Origin: an uncultured delta proteobacterium
GTDB taxonomy: Bacteria > Myxococcota_A > Polyangia > Polyangiales > Polyangiaceae
DNA: 7,792 nucleotides
Reading direction: 5' to 3'
Assembly: GCA_903893335.1 (NCBI GenBank)
Contig: CAITLX010000313.1
Span: 1 to 7,792 of the forward strand
Below the pieces are notes generated by a model that ran no database searches, was not told the origin of the DNA, and saw only the letters and a program-made list of their open reading frames with translations. The translations under genes were made by a program, and so were the position numbers. Below, one piece after another: positions 1 through 5,654 of the stretch; position 1 is the stretch's first letter, and each line of letters begins with the position of its first letter.

Positions 1-912
1 CGCGACGAGGTTCATCGACGGCGAGGAGATGTCGTAGGGGCCCGCGGTGACGGCGAGGTAGGTCGTGTCCCACGCGGTGGTCGGCAAGAGCAGCGACGCG
101 CCCGTCACCGCCGCGCTGCCGCCGCCGTACGGGCTCATCTGGTAGGCGGCCACGGGGACGTCGGAGGTGACGTGGAACGACGAGCCGATCCCCGACTGTC
201 CCACGATCTGCGAGCCCAGCGGCACCGCCGCGGCCACGGGGCAGGGAACCGCGCTCGAGGCATCGCCCGCGAGAAAGAGGATCGCGACCTCGCCGGGCGC
301 GAGGCCGGCGACCGGATCGATGGGGGTGTACGTCATCGACGACCCGCTCCCAGCCGGGATGCGCGCGAACGCGGCGAGGTCGAGGGCCTGCCCGGCGTAC
401 TCGACCTGCAAGTGCGCGGCGCTGCTCCAGGTGTTCGCGACGTAGACGGCGAAGCACGCGGACGCCACGTAGTTGTCCATGTTGGTCGCGTAGTACTCGC
501 AGCCCGACGACAGGTGGTCGGCGACCACGGCCGCGCAGGCCGGGCGGCACGCCGCGAGCGAGACGTCGCACAGGTCGGTCGCGCCGCACACGACCGACGG
601 CTCGCCGTGGCAATCGAGCACCGATCGGAAGTCGGGCGAGCAGAAGGGATCGCAGCGGGGCGCCTCCACTGCGGCGTCGCCTGCTTCGCCAGCGTCACCC
701 GCTGCGTCGAACGCATCGACCGACGCGTCCACCTCGGCCTCGCTCGACGCGTCGGTCGCTCCCGTGCCGCCGCTGCCGCCCGAGCCTGCCGCGCCGCCGC
801 TCGCGTCCAGCCCCGCGTCGCTCGCCGCTCCGTCCGCGCTCCCGCAACCCGCTCCGCACGCGGCGGCGACCAGCGCCGCACCGACAACCCACCGCACGAC
901 CTGGACCCGCAT
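1..912 (-). CDS. IgGFc-binding-like exported lipoprotein, N-terminal part (cut by window edge)
   Basis: An open frame of 304 codons runs from ATG at 912 off the left edge with no stop, so the C-terminus is missing. The start is secure: an in-frame TAG lies four codons upstream (924-922). Residues 1-18 are a short basic then hydrophobic signal segment ending ALVAAAC; Cys19 (or Cys23) is the likely lipidation site, although neither lipobox is textbook. Residues about 25-83 are a low-complexity linker, first Gly/Ser-rich, then Asp/Ala-rich. A cysteine-rich segment follows (about 87-126, with CDPFC at 87-91). From about residue 135 the sequence resembles the IgGFc-binding N-terminal domain family (PF17517), with the motifs CFAVYVANTW, SDVPVAAYQMSPYGGGSAAV and LLLPTTAWDTTYLAV. 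These large surface lipoproteins are common in Polyangia. Their function is unknown, and the family name comes from a mammalian mucin-like protein and should not be read as antibody binding. Confidence 0.8.
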   Translation of the reverse strand, partial: MRVQVVRWVVGAALVAAACGAGCGSADGAASDAGLDASGGAAGSGGSGGTGATDASSEAEVDASVDAFDAAGDAGEAGDAAVEAPRCDPFCSPDFRSVLDCHGEPSVVCGATDLCDVSLAACRPACAAVVADHLSSGCEYYATNMDNYVASACFAVYVANTWSSAAHLQVEYAGQALDLAAFARIPAGSGSSMTYTPIDPVAGLAPGEVAILFLAGDASSAVPCPVAAAVPLGSQIVGQSGIGSSFHVTSDVPVAAYQMSPYGGGSAAVTGASLLLPTTAWDTTYLAVTAGPYDISSPSMNLVA

Positions 913-918
913 CGGGCG

Positions 919-924
919 ATTCTA
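919..924 (-). promoter_or_regulatory. -10-like TAGAAT directly before the lipoprotein start (possible leaderless promoter)
   Basis: Read on the minus strand, TAGAAT (5 of 6 matches to TATAAT) is followed by exactly 6 nt (CGCCCG) and then the ATG at 912. This puts the hexamer at -12 to -7 if transcription starts on the A of the ATG, so the message would be leaderless. No good -35 box is visible and no Shine-Dalgarno site fits in the gap. The surrounding DNA is almost pure G/C, so an AT-rich hexamer here stands out. The call is inferred from position and sequence. Confidence 0.45.
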
Positions 925-1039
925 CGCGAAAGCGGCGGCCGGCGGCGCTCACGGCGGCGCTCGCCCGGGCGTGCGCCCGCCTTGACCACCACCGCCCCGG
1001 CGCGCACCCTCCGACGGCCGCTCTTCGGTCGCGGCGCGC

Positions 1040-1044
1040 GAGGG
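1040..1044 (+). promoter_or_regulatory. Ribosome binding site GAGGG
   Basis: GAGGG ends 5 nt before the ATG at 1050 and supports that start for the saccharopine-dehydrogenase-like gene. Confidence 0.5.
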
Positions 1045-1049
1045 CGACG

Positions 1050-2099
1050 ATGGGACAATTGCTGATTTACGGGTCGTACGGCTACACGGGCGAGCTGGTG
1101 GTGGCCGAGGCCAAGGCGCGAGGCCTCGCGCCCATCCTCGCCGGACGGCGCGCCGAGGCCTTGCAGGCGCAGGCCGAGCCGCTCGGTCTGCCCTGGCGAG
1201 CCGCCGACCTCACCCGCGAGGCGCTCGACACCGCGCTCGCCGGCGTCGACGTCGTGCTCCATTGCGCCGGGCCCTTCTCGCGCACCGCCAGACCGATGAT
1301 CGAGGCGTGCATCCGCAACAAGGCGAACTACCTCGACATCACCGGGGAGATCGCCGTGTTCGAGCAGGCGGCGAGCTATGGAGAGAAGGCGCGCGCCGCC
1401 GGCGTGACGCTGATGCCGGGGGTCGGCTTCGACGTCGTGCCGAGCGATTGCCTGGCAGCCCACCTCAAGCGGCGCCTGCCCGACGCCAACCACCTCGCGC
1501 TCGGATTTCAGTCCACCGGGCGCACCTCCCACGGCACCGCGACCACGATGGTGGAGAACCTCGACGCCGGCGGCGCGGTGCGACGCGGCGGCAAGATCGT
1601 GCAGGTGCCCTCGGCGTACCTCTCGCGCACCATCGACTTCGGCCTCGGCCCGACCGGCGCGGTCACCATTCCCTGGGGCGACGTCTCCACCGCCTACCAT
1701 TCGACCGGCATCGCCGACATCGAGGTCTTCCTCGCATTGCCAGCCGGCGCGCGCTTCGGCCTGCACCTCAGCCGCTACCTGCGGCCCATCCTCGCCGCGC
1801 CGTTCGTCAAGCAGCGGTTGCAGGCGAAGATCGACGCCGCGCCGCGCGGGCCGACGCCCGAGCAGCGCGAGCGCAGCCGCAGCTACCTCTGGGGCGAGGT
1901 CACCAATGCCGCCGGCGAGCGGCGCGTGTCGCGCTTGCAGGCGCCCGACGGTTACACCCTGACGGCCGCGGCCGGCGTGGCGATCGCCGAGGCTGCGCTC
2001 GCGGGCAAGCTGCCGCCGGGGTTCCAGACGCCGTCGTCGGCGCTCGGGGCCGACTTCGTCCTCACGTTGCCCGGCGTGCAGCGCAGCGACGACCCCTGA
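1050..2099 (+). CDS. Saccharopine dehydrogenase-like NAD(P)-dependent oxidoreductase (trans-acting enoyl reductase family)
   Basis: A 349-residue protein opening directly into a Rossmann nucleotide-binding fold, with GSYGYTG at residues 8-14 after the first beta strand. The motifs HCAGPFSRTARPMIEAC, YLDITGE and GVGFDVVPSD (around 125-133) are characteristic of the saccharopine-dehydrogenase-like family that includes the mycobacterial trans-acting enoyl reductase Rv2953, which reduces a polyketide/lipid intermediate. Most members are not lysine-pathway enzymes, so a lysine role is unlikely. No signal peptide is seen; the protein is probably cytoplasmic or membrane-associated. The ATG at 1050 has a GAGGG ribosome binding site 5 nt upstream and starts right at the fold, as expected. 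The gene is monocistronic in this window, divergent from the lipoprotein and convergent with the 5-alpha-reductase homologue. The substrate cannot be read from sequence; reduction of a lipid or polyketide enoyl group is an inference. Confidence 0.88.
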   Translation: MGQLLIYGSYGYTGELVVAEAKARGLAPILAGRRAEALQAQAEPLGLPWRAADLTREALDTALAGVDVVLHCAGPFSRTARPMIEACIRNKANYLDITGEIAVFEQAASYGEKARAAGVTLMPGVGFDVVPSDCLAAHLKRRLPDANHLALGFQSTGRTSHGTATTMVENLDAGGAVRRGGKIVQVPSAYLSRTIDFGLGPTGAVTIPWGDVSTAYHSTGIADIEVFLALPAGARFGLHLSRYLRPILAAPFVKQRLQAKIDAAPRGPTPEQRERSRSYLWGEVTNAAGERRVSRLQAPDGYTLTAAAGVAIAEAALAGKLPPGFQTPSSALGADFVLTLPGVQRSDDP

Positions 2100-2106
2100 C
2101 CCACCA

Positions 2107-2122
2107 TCGTCGGAACCGACGA
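2107..2122. terminator. Convergent-gene hairpin, likely bidirectional terminator
   Basis: TCGTCGG, AA, CCGACGA form a perfect inverted repeat (7-nt arms; about 6 paired bases with a GAAC tetraloop). It sits inside the 34-bp gap between two convergent stop codons (2099 and 2134), where a shared terminator is expected. There is no T-run on either side, so a classical intrinsic terminator is not proven. Confidence 0.4.
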
Positions 2123-2133
2123 GCCCTGACGCT

Positions 2134-2892
2134 TCACAGCACGAAGGGCACAATCGCCTTGCGCTCGGCCGGGTAGTCGGCGAAGCGCTCGTGGTACCAG
2201 CGGTGCGTGTCGAGCGCGCGCGGCACGAGGTTGGCCGCCGTGTAGACGGCGAAGGCGAGGCCAGCGGGCGACCACGCGGCGAGGGCGAAGCCGAGCCACT
2301 CGACGATCTCGCCGGCGTAGTTGGGCGCGGAGACGAGGCGAAAGAGCGGGCCGCGCGGGATGCGATAGCCCGTCTCGCCCGGGGCGCGCAATGCGATGAG
2401 CGCGCGGTCGGAGCGGACGTTGACGCTCATGCCCCAGGCGAAGACCACGACGCCGAGGGCGAAGCGCGGGTCGAGCAGCCATTCGGCGTCGAGCGGGGCG
2501 AGCGACGAGACCCAGGTCGCGTTGAGCCACGCATTGAAGACGTTGAACGCGAAGGCGAGCGCCGCGACGAGCAGCGGCATTCGCTTGCCATCGGTGCGCA
2601 CGCGAAACGGGAAGACGAAGGCGCGGTGCACGTAGTGCACCTGCCAGAGCAGCGCGAGCGCGAGCGGCGCCGCGTCGAAGCGGTGCGCGCCGCGGAGGTA
2701 GAACGCGGCAAACGCGAGCGACGCGGGCGCCTCCATCGCGACCCAGCCGACGCGGTTCGGGATCGTCGGGCCCCACCCCTCGCGCACGTGCCGGCCGAAG
2801 GGCGCGGAGAGGAAGCGCAGCACGACGAAGGTGACGACGGCGAGCGCGAGCATCGCGACGACGAGGCGCTGGTGGAGATCGGCGAGCGGCAC
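2134..2892 (-). CDS. 3-oxo-5-alpha-steroid 4-dehydrogenase (steroid 5-alpha-reductase) homologue, integral membrane
   Basis: A 252-residue multi-pass membrane protein, close in size to human SRD5A1/2 (about 254-259 residues). Similarity to the PF02544 family runs over nearly the whole length. Examples are HYVHRAFVF (86-94), MSVNVRSD with N158 and D162, PGETGYRIP (171-179), APNYAGEIVEWLGFALAAWS (189-208) and the C-terminal DYPAERKAIVPF. By comparison with SRD5A2, the catalytic pair Glu57/Tyr91 corresponds to Glu54/Tyr87, and the NADPH-contacting Asn160, Asp164, Arg171, Tyr178 and Arg179 correspond to N158, D162, R169, Y176 and R177, so the enzyme looks active. The family uses NADPH to reduce a delta-4 double bond next to a 3-keto group. 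The substrate here is unknown: an endogenous or environmental sterol, or another polycyclic or isoprenoid enone. The start is GTG at 2892, chosen because it places the first membrane helix (about 9-27) correctly; the in-frame ATG at codon 14 would cut into that helix. Confidence 0.88.
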   Translation of the reverse strand: MPLADLHQRLVVAMLALAVVTFVVLRFLSAPFGRHVREGWGPTIPNRVGWVAMEAPASLAFAAFYLRGAHRFDAAPLALALLWQVHYVHRAFVFPFRVRTDGKRMPLLVAALAFAFNVFNAWLNATWVSSLAPLDAEWLLDPRFALGVVVFAWGMSVNVRSDRALIALRAPGETGYRIPRGPLFRLVSAPNYAGEIVEWLGFALAAWSPAGLAFAVYTAANLVPRALDTHRWYHERFADYPAERKAIVPFVL

Positions 2893-3020
2893 CCGGAGAG
2901 CGTACGCGAAGGCCGCGCGACGGAAGCCGGACCGCGGGCCGATCGCCGCGCGGATGGCGCCGAGGCGCGTCGCCCTTGTCTCCCCGGTGCCCTCGTGGTG
3001 CCATCCCGCCCCGAGACACG
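2893..3020. other. Divergent intergenic region
   Basis: This 128-bp gap lies between the 5-alpha-reductase homologue and the dehydrogenase gene. The minus side has the TAnnnT hexamer at 2899-2904. The plus side has TTGTCT (2976-2981) and, 17 bp on, TGCCAT (2999-3004), a weak sigma70-like pair only. A GAG at 3013-3015 is a marginal ribosome binding site for the ATG at 3021. No clear operator is seen. Confidence 0.4.
2899..2904 (-). promoter_or_regulatory. -10-like TACGCT 6 nt before the GTG start (possible leaderless promoter)
   Basis: On the minus strand TACGCT fits the TAnnnT core of a -10 box and is followed by CTCCGG (6 nt) and the GTG start. The spacing is identical to that of the hexamer at 919-924 before the lipoprotein start. 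There is no Shine-Dalgarno-like sequence before the GTG, which fits leaderless initiation. The hexamer alone matches the consensus weakly. Confidence 0.35.
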
Positions 3021-4106
3021 ATGAGCCAACGCAAGAAGATCGCGCTGATCGGGGGAGACGGCATCGGACCCGAGGTCACGCGCGAGGCGCGCGAGCTGCT
3101 CGTGCTCTACCGCGACGCGGCCGGCCTGCCGCTCGACCTGTGGGATCTCGACCTCGGCGCCGACCGCTACCTGCGCGACAAGACGACGTTCCCCGCCGAG
3201 ATCGCCGTCGCGATCCAGCGCGAGTGCGCCGCGGTGCTGCTCGGCGCGCTGGGCGACCCGCGCGTGCCGGGCCTCGAGCACGCGCGCGACATCCTGTTCG
3301 GCATCCGCTTCGGCTACGACCTCTACGCGAACATTCGCCCCGTGCGCGCGCTGGCCGACCGCCTCGTGCCGCTCAAGGGGCGCGGCGCGAAGGACGTCGA
3401 TCTCGTCGTGTTCCGCGAGAACACCGAGGGGAGCTACGTCGGCATCGGCGGGCAGTTCAAGCGCGGCACGCCCGACGAGGTCGCCATCAACGAGGACGTG
3501 AACACGCGCAAGGGGGTCGAGCGCATCATCCGCGCCGCCTTCGAGCACGCCCGCGCGCACGGCAAGAGGCGCGTGCACATGGCCGACAAGTCCAACGCCA
3601 TGCGCCACGCGCACGAGCTCTGGCTGCGCGTCTTCGACAGCGTGGGGCGCGAGTACGCCGACATCGAGCGCGCGCACGTCTACGTCGACGCGCTCTGCCT
3701 CTACCTCGTGCAGGACCCGTCGCAGTTCGAGGTCATCGTGACCAACAACCTGTTCGGCGACATCGTCACCGACCTCGGCGCCGCGCTGCAAGGCGGCCTC
3801 GGCATGGCCGCGAGCGCCAACGTGCACGCCTCCGAGCCGGGGCGCGTCGCGATGTTCGAGCCGGTGCACGGCTCGGCGCCGCCGCTCGCCGGCAAGGACG
3901 TCGCCAACCCCTTCGCCGCGCTGCTCACCGTCGGCATGATGCTCGCCCACCTCGGCTGGCCCGACGAGGAGCGCCGCATCGAGCGCGCCGTGTCGCTCGC
4001 GCTCGACGAGGGCAAGTGCACGCGCGACGTCGGCGGCACCCTCGGCACGCGCGAGGCCGCCGCCTGGGTGCGCGACGTCGTCGCCCGCGAGCTTCGCGCG
4101 GACTGA
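3021..4106 (+). CDS. 3-isopropylmalate / isocitrate dehydrogenase-family oxidative decarboxylase
   Basis: A 361-residue beta-hydroxyacid oxidative decarboxylase, the usual size for LeuB, DmlA or IDH3-type enzymes. It starts MSQRKKIALI and runs into GGDGIGPEV (11-19). Malate-moiety and catalytic residues by family comparison are Arg96, Arg106 (in LYANIRP), Arg132 and Tyr139 (RENTEGSY), Lys190 (DKSNAM), Asp223 (VDAL), Asp247 and Asp251 (FGDIVTDLG). Spacings closely match Thermus LeuB, so catalysis looks intact. Leu92, four residues before Arg96, matches the LeuB hydrophobic substrate determinant, but RENTEG and GIGGQFKRGTPDEV resemble the isocitrate/tartrate/D-malate side of the family. The substrate is therefore not settled, and I withhold a gene symbol. 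In the cofactor loop HGSAPPLAGK (283-292), Pro288 replaces the Asp that NAD-dependent LeuB uses on the adenosine ribose. No leuA, leuC or leuD lies nearby. The ATG at 3021 is preferred over an in-frame TTG at 2976, which would add 15 residues ahead of the fold. Confidence 0.9.
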   Translation: MSQRKKIALIGGDGIGPEVTREARELLVLYRDAAGLPLDLWDLDLGADRYLRDKTTFPAEIAVAIQRECAAVLLGALGDPRVPGLEHARDILFGIRFGYDLYANIRPVRALADRLVPLKGRGAKDVDLVVFRENTEGSYVGIGGQFKRGTPDEVAINEDVNTRKGVERIIRAAFEHARAHGKRRVHMADKSNAMRHAHELWLRVFDSVGREYADIERAHVYVDALCLYLVQDPSQFEVIVTNNLFGDIVTDLGAALQGGLGMAASANVHASEPGRVAMFEPVHGSAPPLAGKDVANPFAALLTVGMMLAHLGWPDEERRIERAVSLALDEGKCTRDVGGTLGTREAAAWVRDVVARELRAD

Positions 4107-4120
4107 CGCGCGATCGCGCG
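4107..4120. terminator. 14-bp GC palindrome abutting the dehydrogenase stop, candidate terminator stem
   Basis: CGCGCGATCGCGCG is a perfect palindrome starting on the base after the TGA (4104-4106). As RNA it can form a 5-bp all-GC stem with a GATC loop. There is no T-tract afterwards, so it may be an incidental palindrome in GC-rich DNA or a recognition site rather than a terminator. Confidence 0.3.
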
Positions 4121-4241
4121 GCGGGGCGCTCGCGGGGCGTGCCGAGTTGTGCCAGGCGCAGGCGCCGCGGTCGCGCCCTCGACGCGAAAGGGCGCGCTCG
4201 CAGCGGGCGAGAGGCCTCGGGCGGCGCTGGTCCGGATCTTG

Positions 4242-4247
4242 TATCCT
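4242..4247 (+). promoter_or_regulatory. -10-like TATCCT upstream of serpin gene
   Basis: TATCCT (4 of 6 to TATAAT) sits in the only AT-rich pocket of the gap, 43 nt before the ATG at 4291, leaving room for a leader with a ribosome binding site. No good -35 is seen 16-18 bp upstream. Confidence 0.35.
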
Positions 4248-4278
4248 TTACGGGAGTCTCCCCCCCGCACCTCAAGCC

Positions 4279-4282
4279 GGAG
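4279..4282 (+). promoter_or_regulatory. Ribosome binding site GGAG for serpin
   Basis: GGAG ends 8 nt before the ATG at 4291. Together with the signal peptide beginning at that codon, it decides the start against a TTG further upstream at 4147. Confidence 0.55.
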
Positions 4283-4290
4283 CCTGCCCC

Positions 4291-5610
4291 ATGATCCGCT
4301 CGACGCACCTGCTCGCCTCCCTCGCGTTCGCTCCCCTCGCCGTCGCAGCGTGCAGCGGGTCGTCCGCCGCGCCGTCGGGCGGGCCTGCCACCCCGGGTGA
4401 CACGACCGAGGCGGCGCGCTCGAACCTCGCGCGCGACACGGCGCCGAGCGTCCCCCCGGCAGACGCCGACGCGCTCGCGCTGGGCAACACCGCGTTCGCG
4501 TTCGATCTCTACCGCTCGGTCACCGGGCAGGACGCGACGACCAACCTCTTCTACTCGCCGTACAGCGTCTCCATCGCGCTCGCGATGACGTACGCGGGGG
4601 CCGGCGGCGCGACCGCGACGCAGCTGGCGTCCGCGCTGCATTTCACGCTCCCGCCCGAGCGGCTGCACCCCGCGTTCAACGCGCTCGACCTCGCGCTCGC
4701 GAGCCGCGCCGCCGGCGCAGGCAAGGGCTTCCACCTCGACGTCGCCGACTCGCTCTGGGCCGAGCGCACGCTCTCGTTCGGCAAGCCGTTCCTCGACACG
4801 CTCGGCGTCAACTACGGCGCGGGCGTCTTCCTCACCGATTTCCTCGGGGCGCCCGAGGGCGCGCGCGCCGACATCAACGGCTGGGTGTCCGACCACACGA
4901 GCGCGAAGATCCCCGAGCTTCTGCCCGAGCACAGCCTCACGAGCGACACGCGCTTCGTGCTCGTCAACGCGATCTACTTCGACGCCGCGTGGGCGACGCC
5001 CTTCGACGAGCGGATGACGAAGCCAGCCGCGTTCCACCGGCTCGACGGCTCGGCCGCGCAGCCCGCGACGATGTCCAACTACTACGAGAGCGCGCCGTGG
5101 GCCTCGGGCGACGGCTGGCAGGCGGTCGAGCTCGGCTACGACGGCGACCAGACGTCGATGCTCGTCATCGTGCCCGACGCCGGCAAGTTCGCCGCGGTGG
5201 AGAGCGCGCTCGACGCGACGTTCTACGCCGGGGTGACCGCTGCGCTCGCGCCGAAGAGCGTGGCCCTCGCGCTGCCCAAGTTCACCATCCCCGGCGCGAC
5301 CTTCAGCCTCCGGCAGCAGCTCCTGGCGCTCGGCGCGGCCGACGCGTTCGACGCCGAGAAGGCCGACTTCTTCGCCATGATCGACCAGCAGCAGGGGCCG
5401 ACCTGGATCGGCGACGTGCTGCACCAGGCGTTCGTGCGCGTCGACGAGAAGGGCACCGAGGCCGCAGCCGCGACGGCCGTCATCGGGGTCGGCACCTCGG
5501 CCGCCGTGGACGTGAAGGACGTGACCGTCGATCGCCCCTTCTTCTTCGCGATCCGCGACGTGCCGACCGGCACGGTGCTCTTCCTCGGCCGCGTGACCGA
5601 TCCGGGCTGA
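4291..5610 (+). CDS. Secreted lipoprotein serpin (serine protease inhibitor family I4)
   Basis: A 439-residue serpin with a lipoprotein signal peptide: MIRSTHLL, a hydrophobic stretch, then the lipobox VAAC with Cys21. Ser22 in the next position suggests the outer membrane. A Ser/Pro/Ala linker (22-58) precedes the serpin fold (about 60-438). Family landmarks are NLFYSPYSVSIAL (85-97), NAIYFDAAW (226-234), the hinge EKGTEAAAATA (386-396) and VTVDRPFFFAI, which fits the serpin signature, followed by GTVLFLGRVTDP. The hinge has Gly, Thr, Glu and a run of small residues at P15-P9, the pattern of inhibitory serpins that trap proteases by loop insertion. Counting from the hinge, P1-P1' is Thr402-Ser403, and the flanking loop (AVIGVGTSAAV) is made of small residues. 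A target with elastase- or subtilisin-like preference is therefore an inference. It could protect the cell surface from its own or prey proteases. The gene stands alone after a 184-bp gap. Confidence 0.95.
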   Translation: MIRSTHLLASLAFAPLAVAACSGSSAAPSGGPATPGDTTEAARSNLARDTAPSVPPADADALALGNTAFAFDLYRSVTGQDATTNLFYSPYSVSIALAMTYAGAGGATATQLASALHFTLPPERLHPAFNALDLALASRAAGAGKGFHLDVADSLWAERTLSFGKPFLDTLGVNYGAGVFLTDFLGAPEGARADINGWVSDHTSAKIPELLPEHSLTSDTRFVLVNAIYFDAAWATPFDERMTKPAAFHRLDGSAAQPATMSNYYESAPWASGDGWQAVELGYDGDQTSMLVIVPDAGKFAAVESALDATFYAGVTAALAPKSVALALPKFTIPGATFSLRQQLLALGAADAFDAEKADFFAMIDQQQGPTWIGDVLHQAFVRVDEKGTEAAAATAVIGVGTSAAVDVKDVTVDRPFFFAIRDVPTGTVLFLGRVTDPG

Positions 5611-5622
5611 CCGCTTCCGGTC
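5609..5622 (+). terminator. Short hairpin overlapping the serpin stop codon
   Basis: GACCG, CTTC, CGGTC can form a 5-bp stem with a tetraloop. It starts inside the TGA and ends in the 44-bp gap before the regulator gene. The stem is short and followed by GC, not a T-run, so this is only a weak terminator candidate. Confidence 0.22.
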
Positions 5623-5638
5623 GGGGCCTCGGGCGCGC

Positions 5639-5644
5639 TATCGT
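5639..5644 (+). promoter_or_regulatory. -10-like TATCGT upstream of regulator gene
   Basis: TATCGT (TAnnnT core) lies 10 nt before the ATG at 5655 in an otherwise G/C-only 44-bp gap. If it is a -10 box, the transcript would have a leader of only a few nucleotides or none. The ATG has no Shine-Dalgarno match upstream. No -35 is recognisable. Confidence 0.3.
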
Positions 5645-5654
5645 CCCGGCCCCC

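Larger units (their letters stand above)
913..1049. other. Divergent intergenic region
   Basis: This 137-bp gap separates two divergently transcribed genes and should hold both promoters. On the minus side there is the -10-like hexamer at 919-924. On the plus side TTGACC (982-987) resembles a -35 box, but the sequence 17 bp later (CACCCT) is a poor -10, so no firm plus-strand promoter can be named. I see no clear operator palindrome. Confidence 0.5.
4107..4290. other. Intergenic region between dehydrogenase and serpin genes
   Basis: This 184-bp gap opens with the palindrome at 4107-4120 and then runs as very GC-rich sequence. From about 4234 it holds a locally AT-rich pocket (ATCTTGTATCCTTTAC) that looks like a promoter for the serpin gene. 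No small gene with convincing coding character is seen. Confidence 0.45.

Noticed and set aside
982..1010. TTGACC with 17-bp spacer as a sigma70 promoter for the oxidoreductase
   Set aside because: The -35 is good but the paired -10 (CACCCT) matches at only two positions, so I do not list it as a promoter.
333..2153. 606-codon open frame on the minus strand
   Set aside because: It lies antisense across the lipoprotein start and the whole oxidoreductase gene. Its translation is Arg/Ala/Gly-rich low-complexity sequence with no family motif, typical of stop-poor antisense frames in GC-rich DNA.
1262..2176. 304-codon plus-strand frame inside the oxidoreductase gene
   Set aside because: An out-of-frame Arg-rich translation of a gene whose true frame has a Rossmann motif and family signatures.
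2976..3020. TTG-initiated 15-residue extension of the dehydrogenase
   Set aside because: It adds MSPRCPRGAIPPRDT before a normal family start at ATG 3021, has no matching ribosome binding site and would run into the promoter region.
2427..3950. 507-codon minus-strand frame over the dehydrogenase
   Set aside because: Its composition is biased and motif-free, and it overlaps the well-supported 5-alpha-reductase homologue on the same strand in another frame.
3925..5424. 499-codon minus-strand frame over the dehydrogenase end and serpin
   Set aside because: Arg/Glu/Gly-rich translation with no recognisable domain; fully explained as a shadow of the serpin and dehydrogenase genes.
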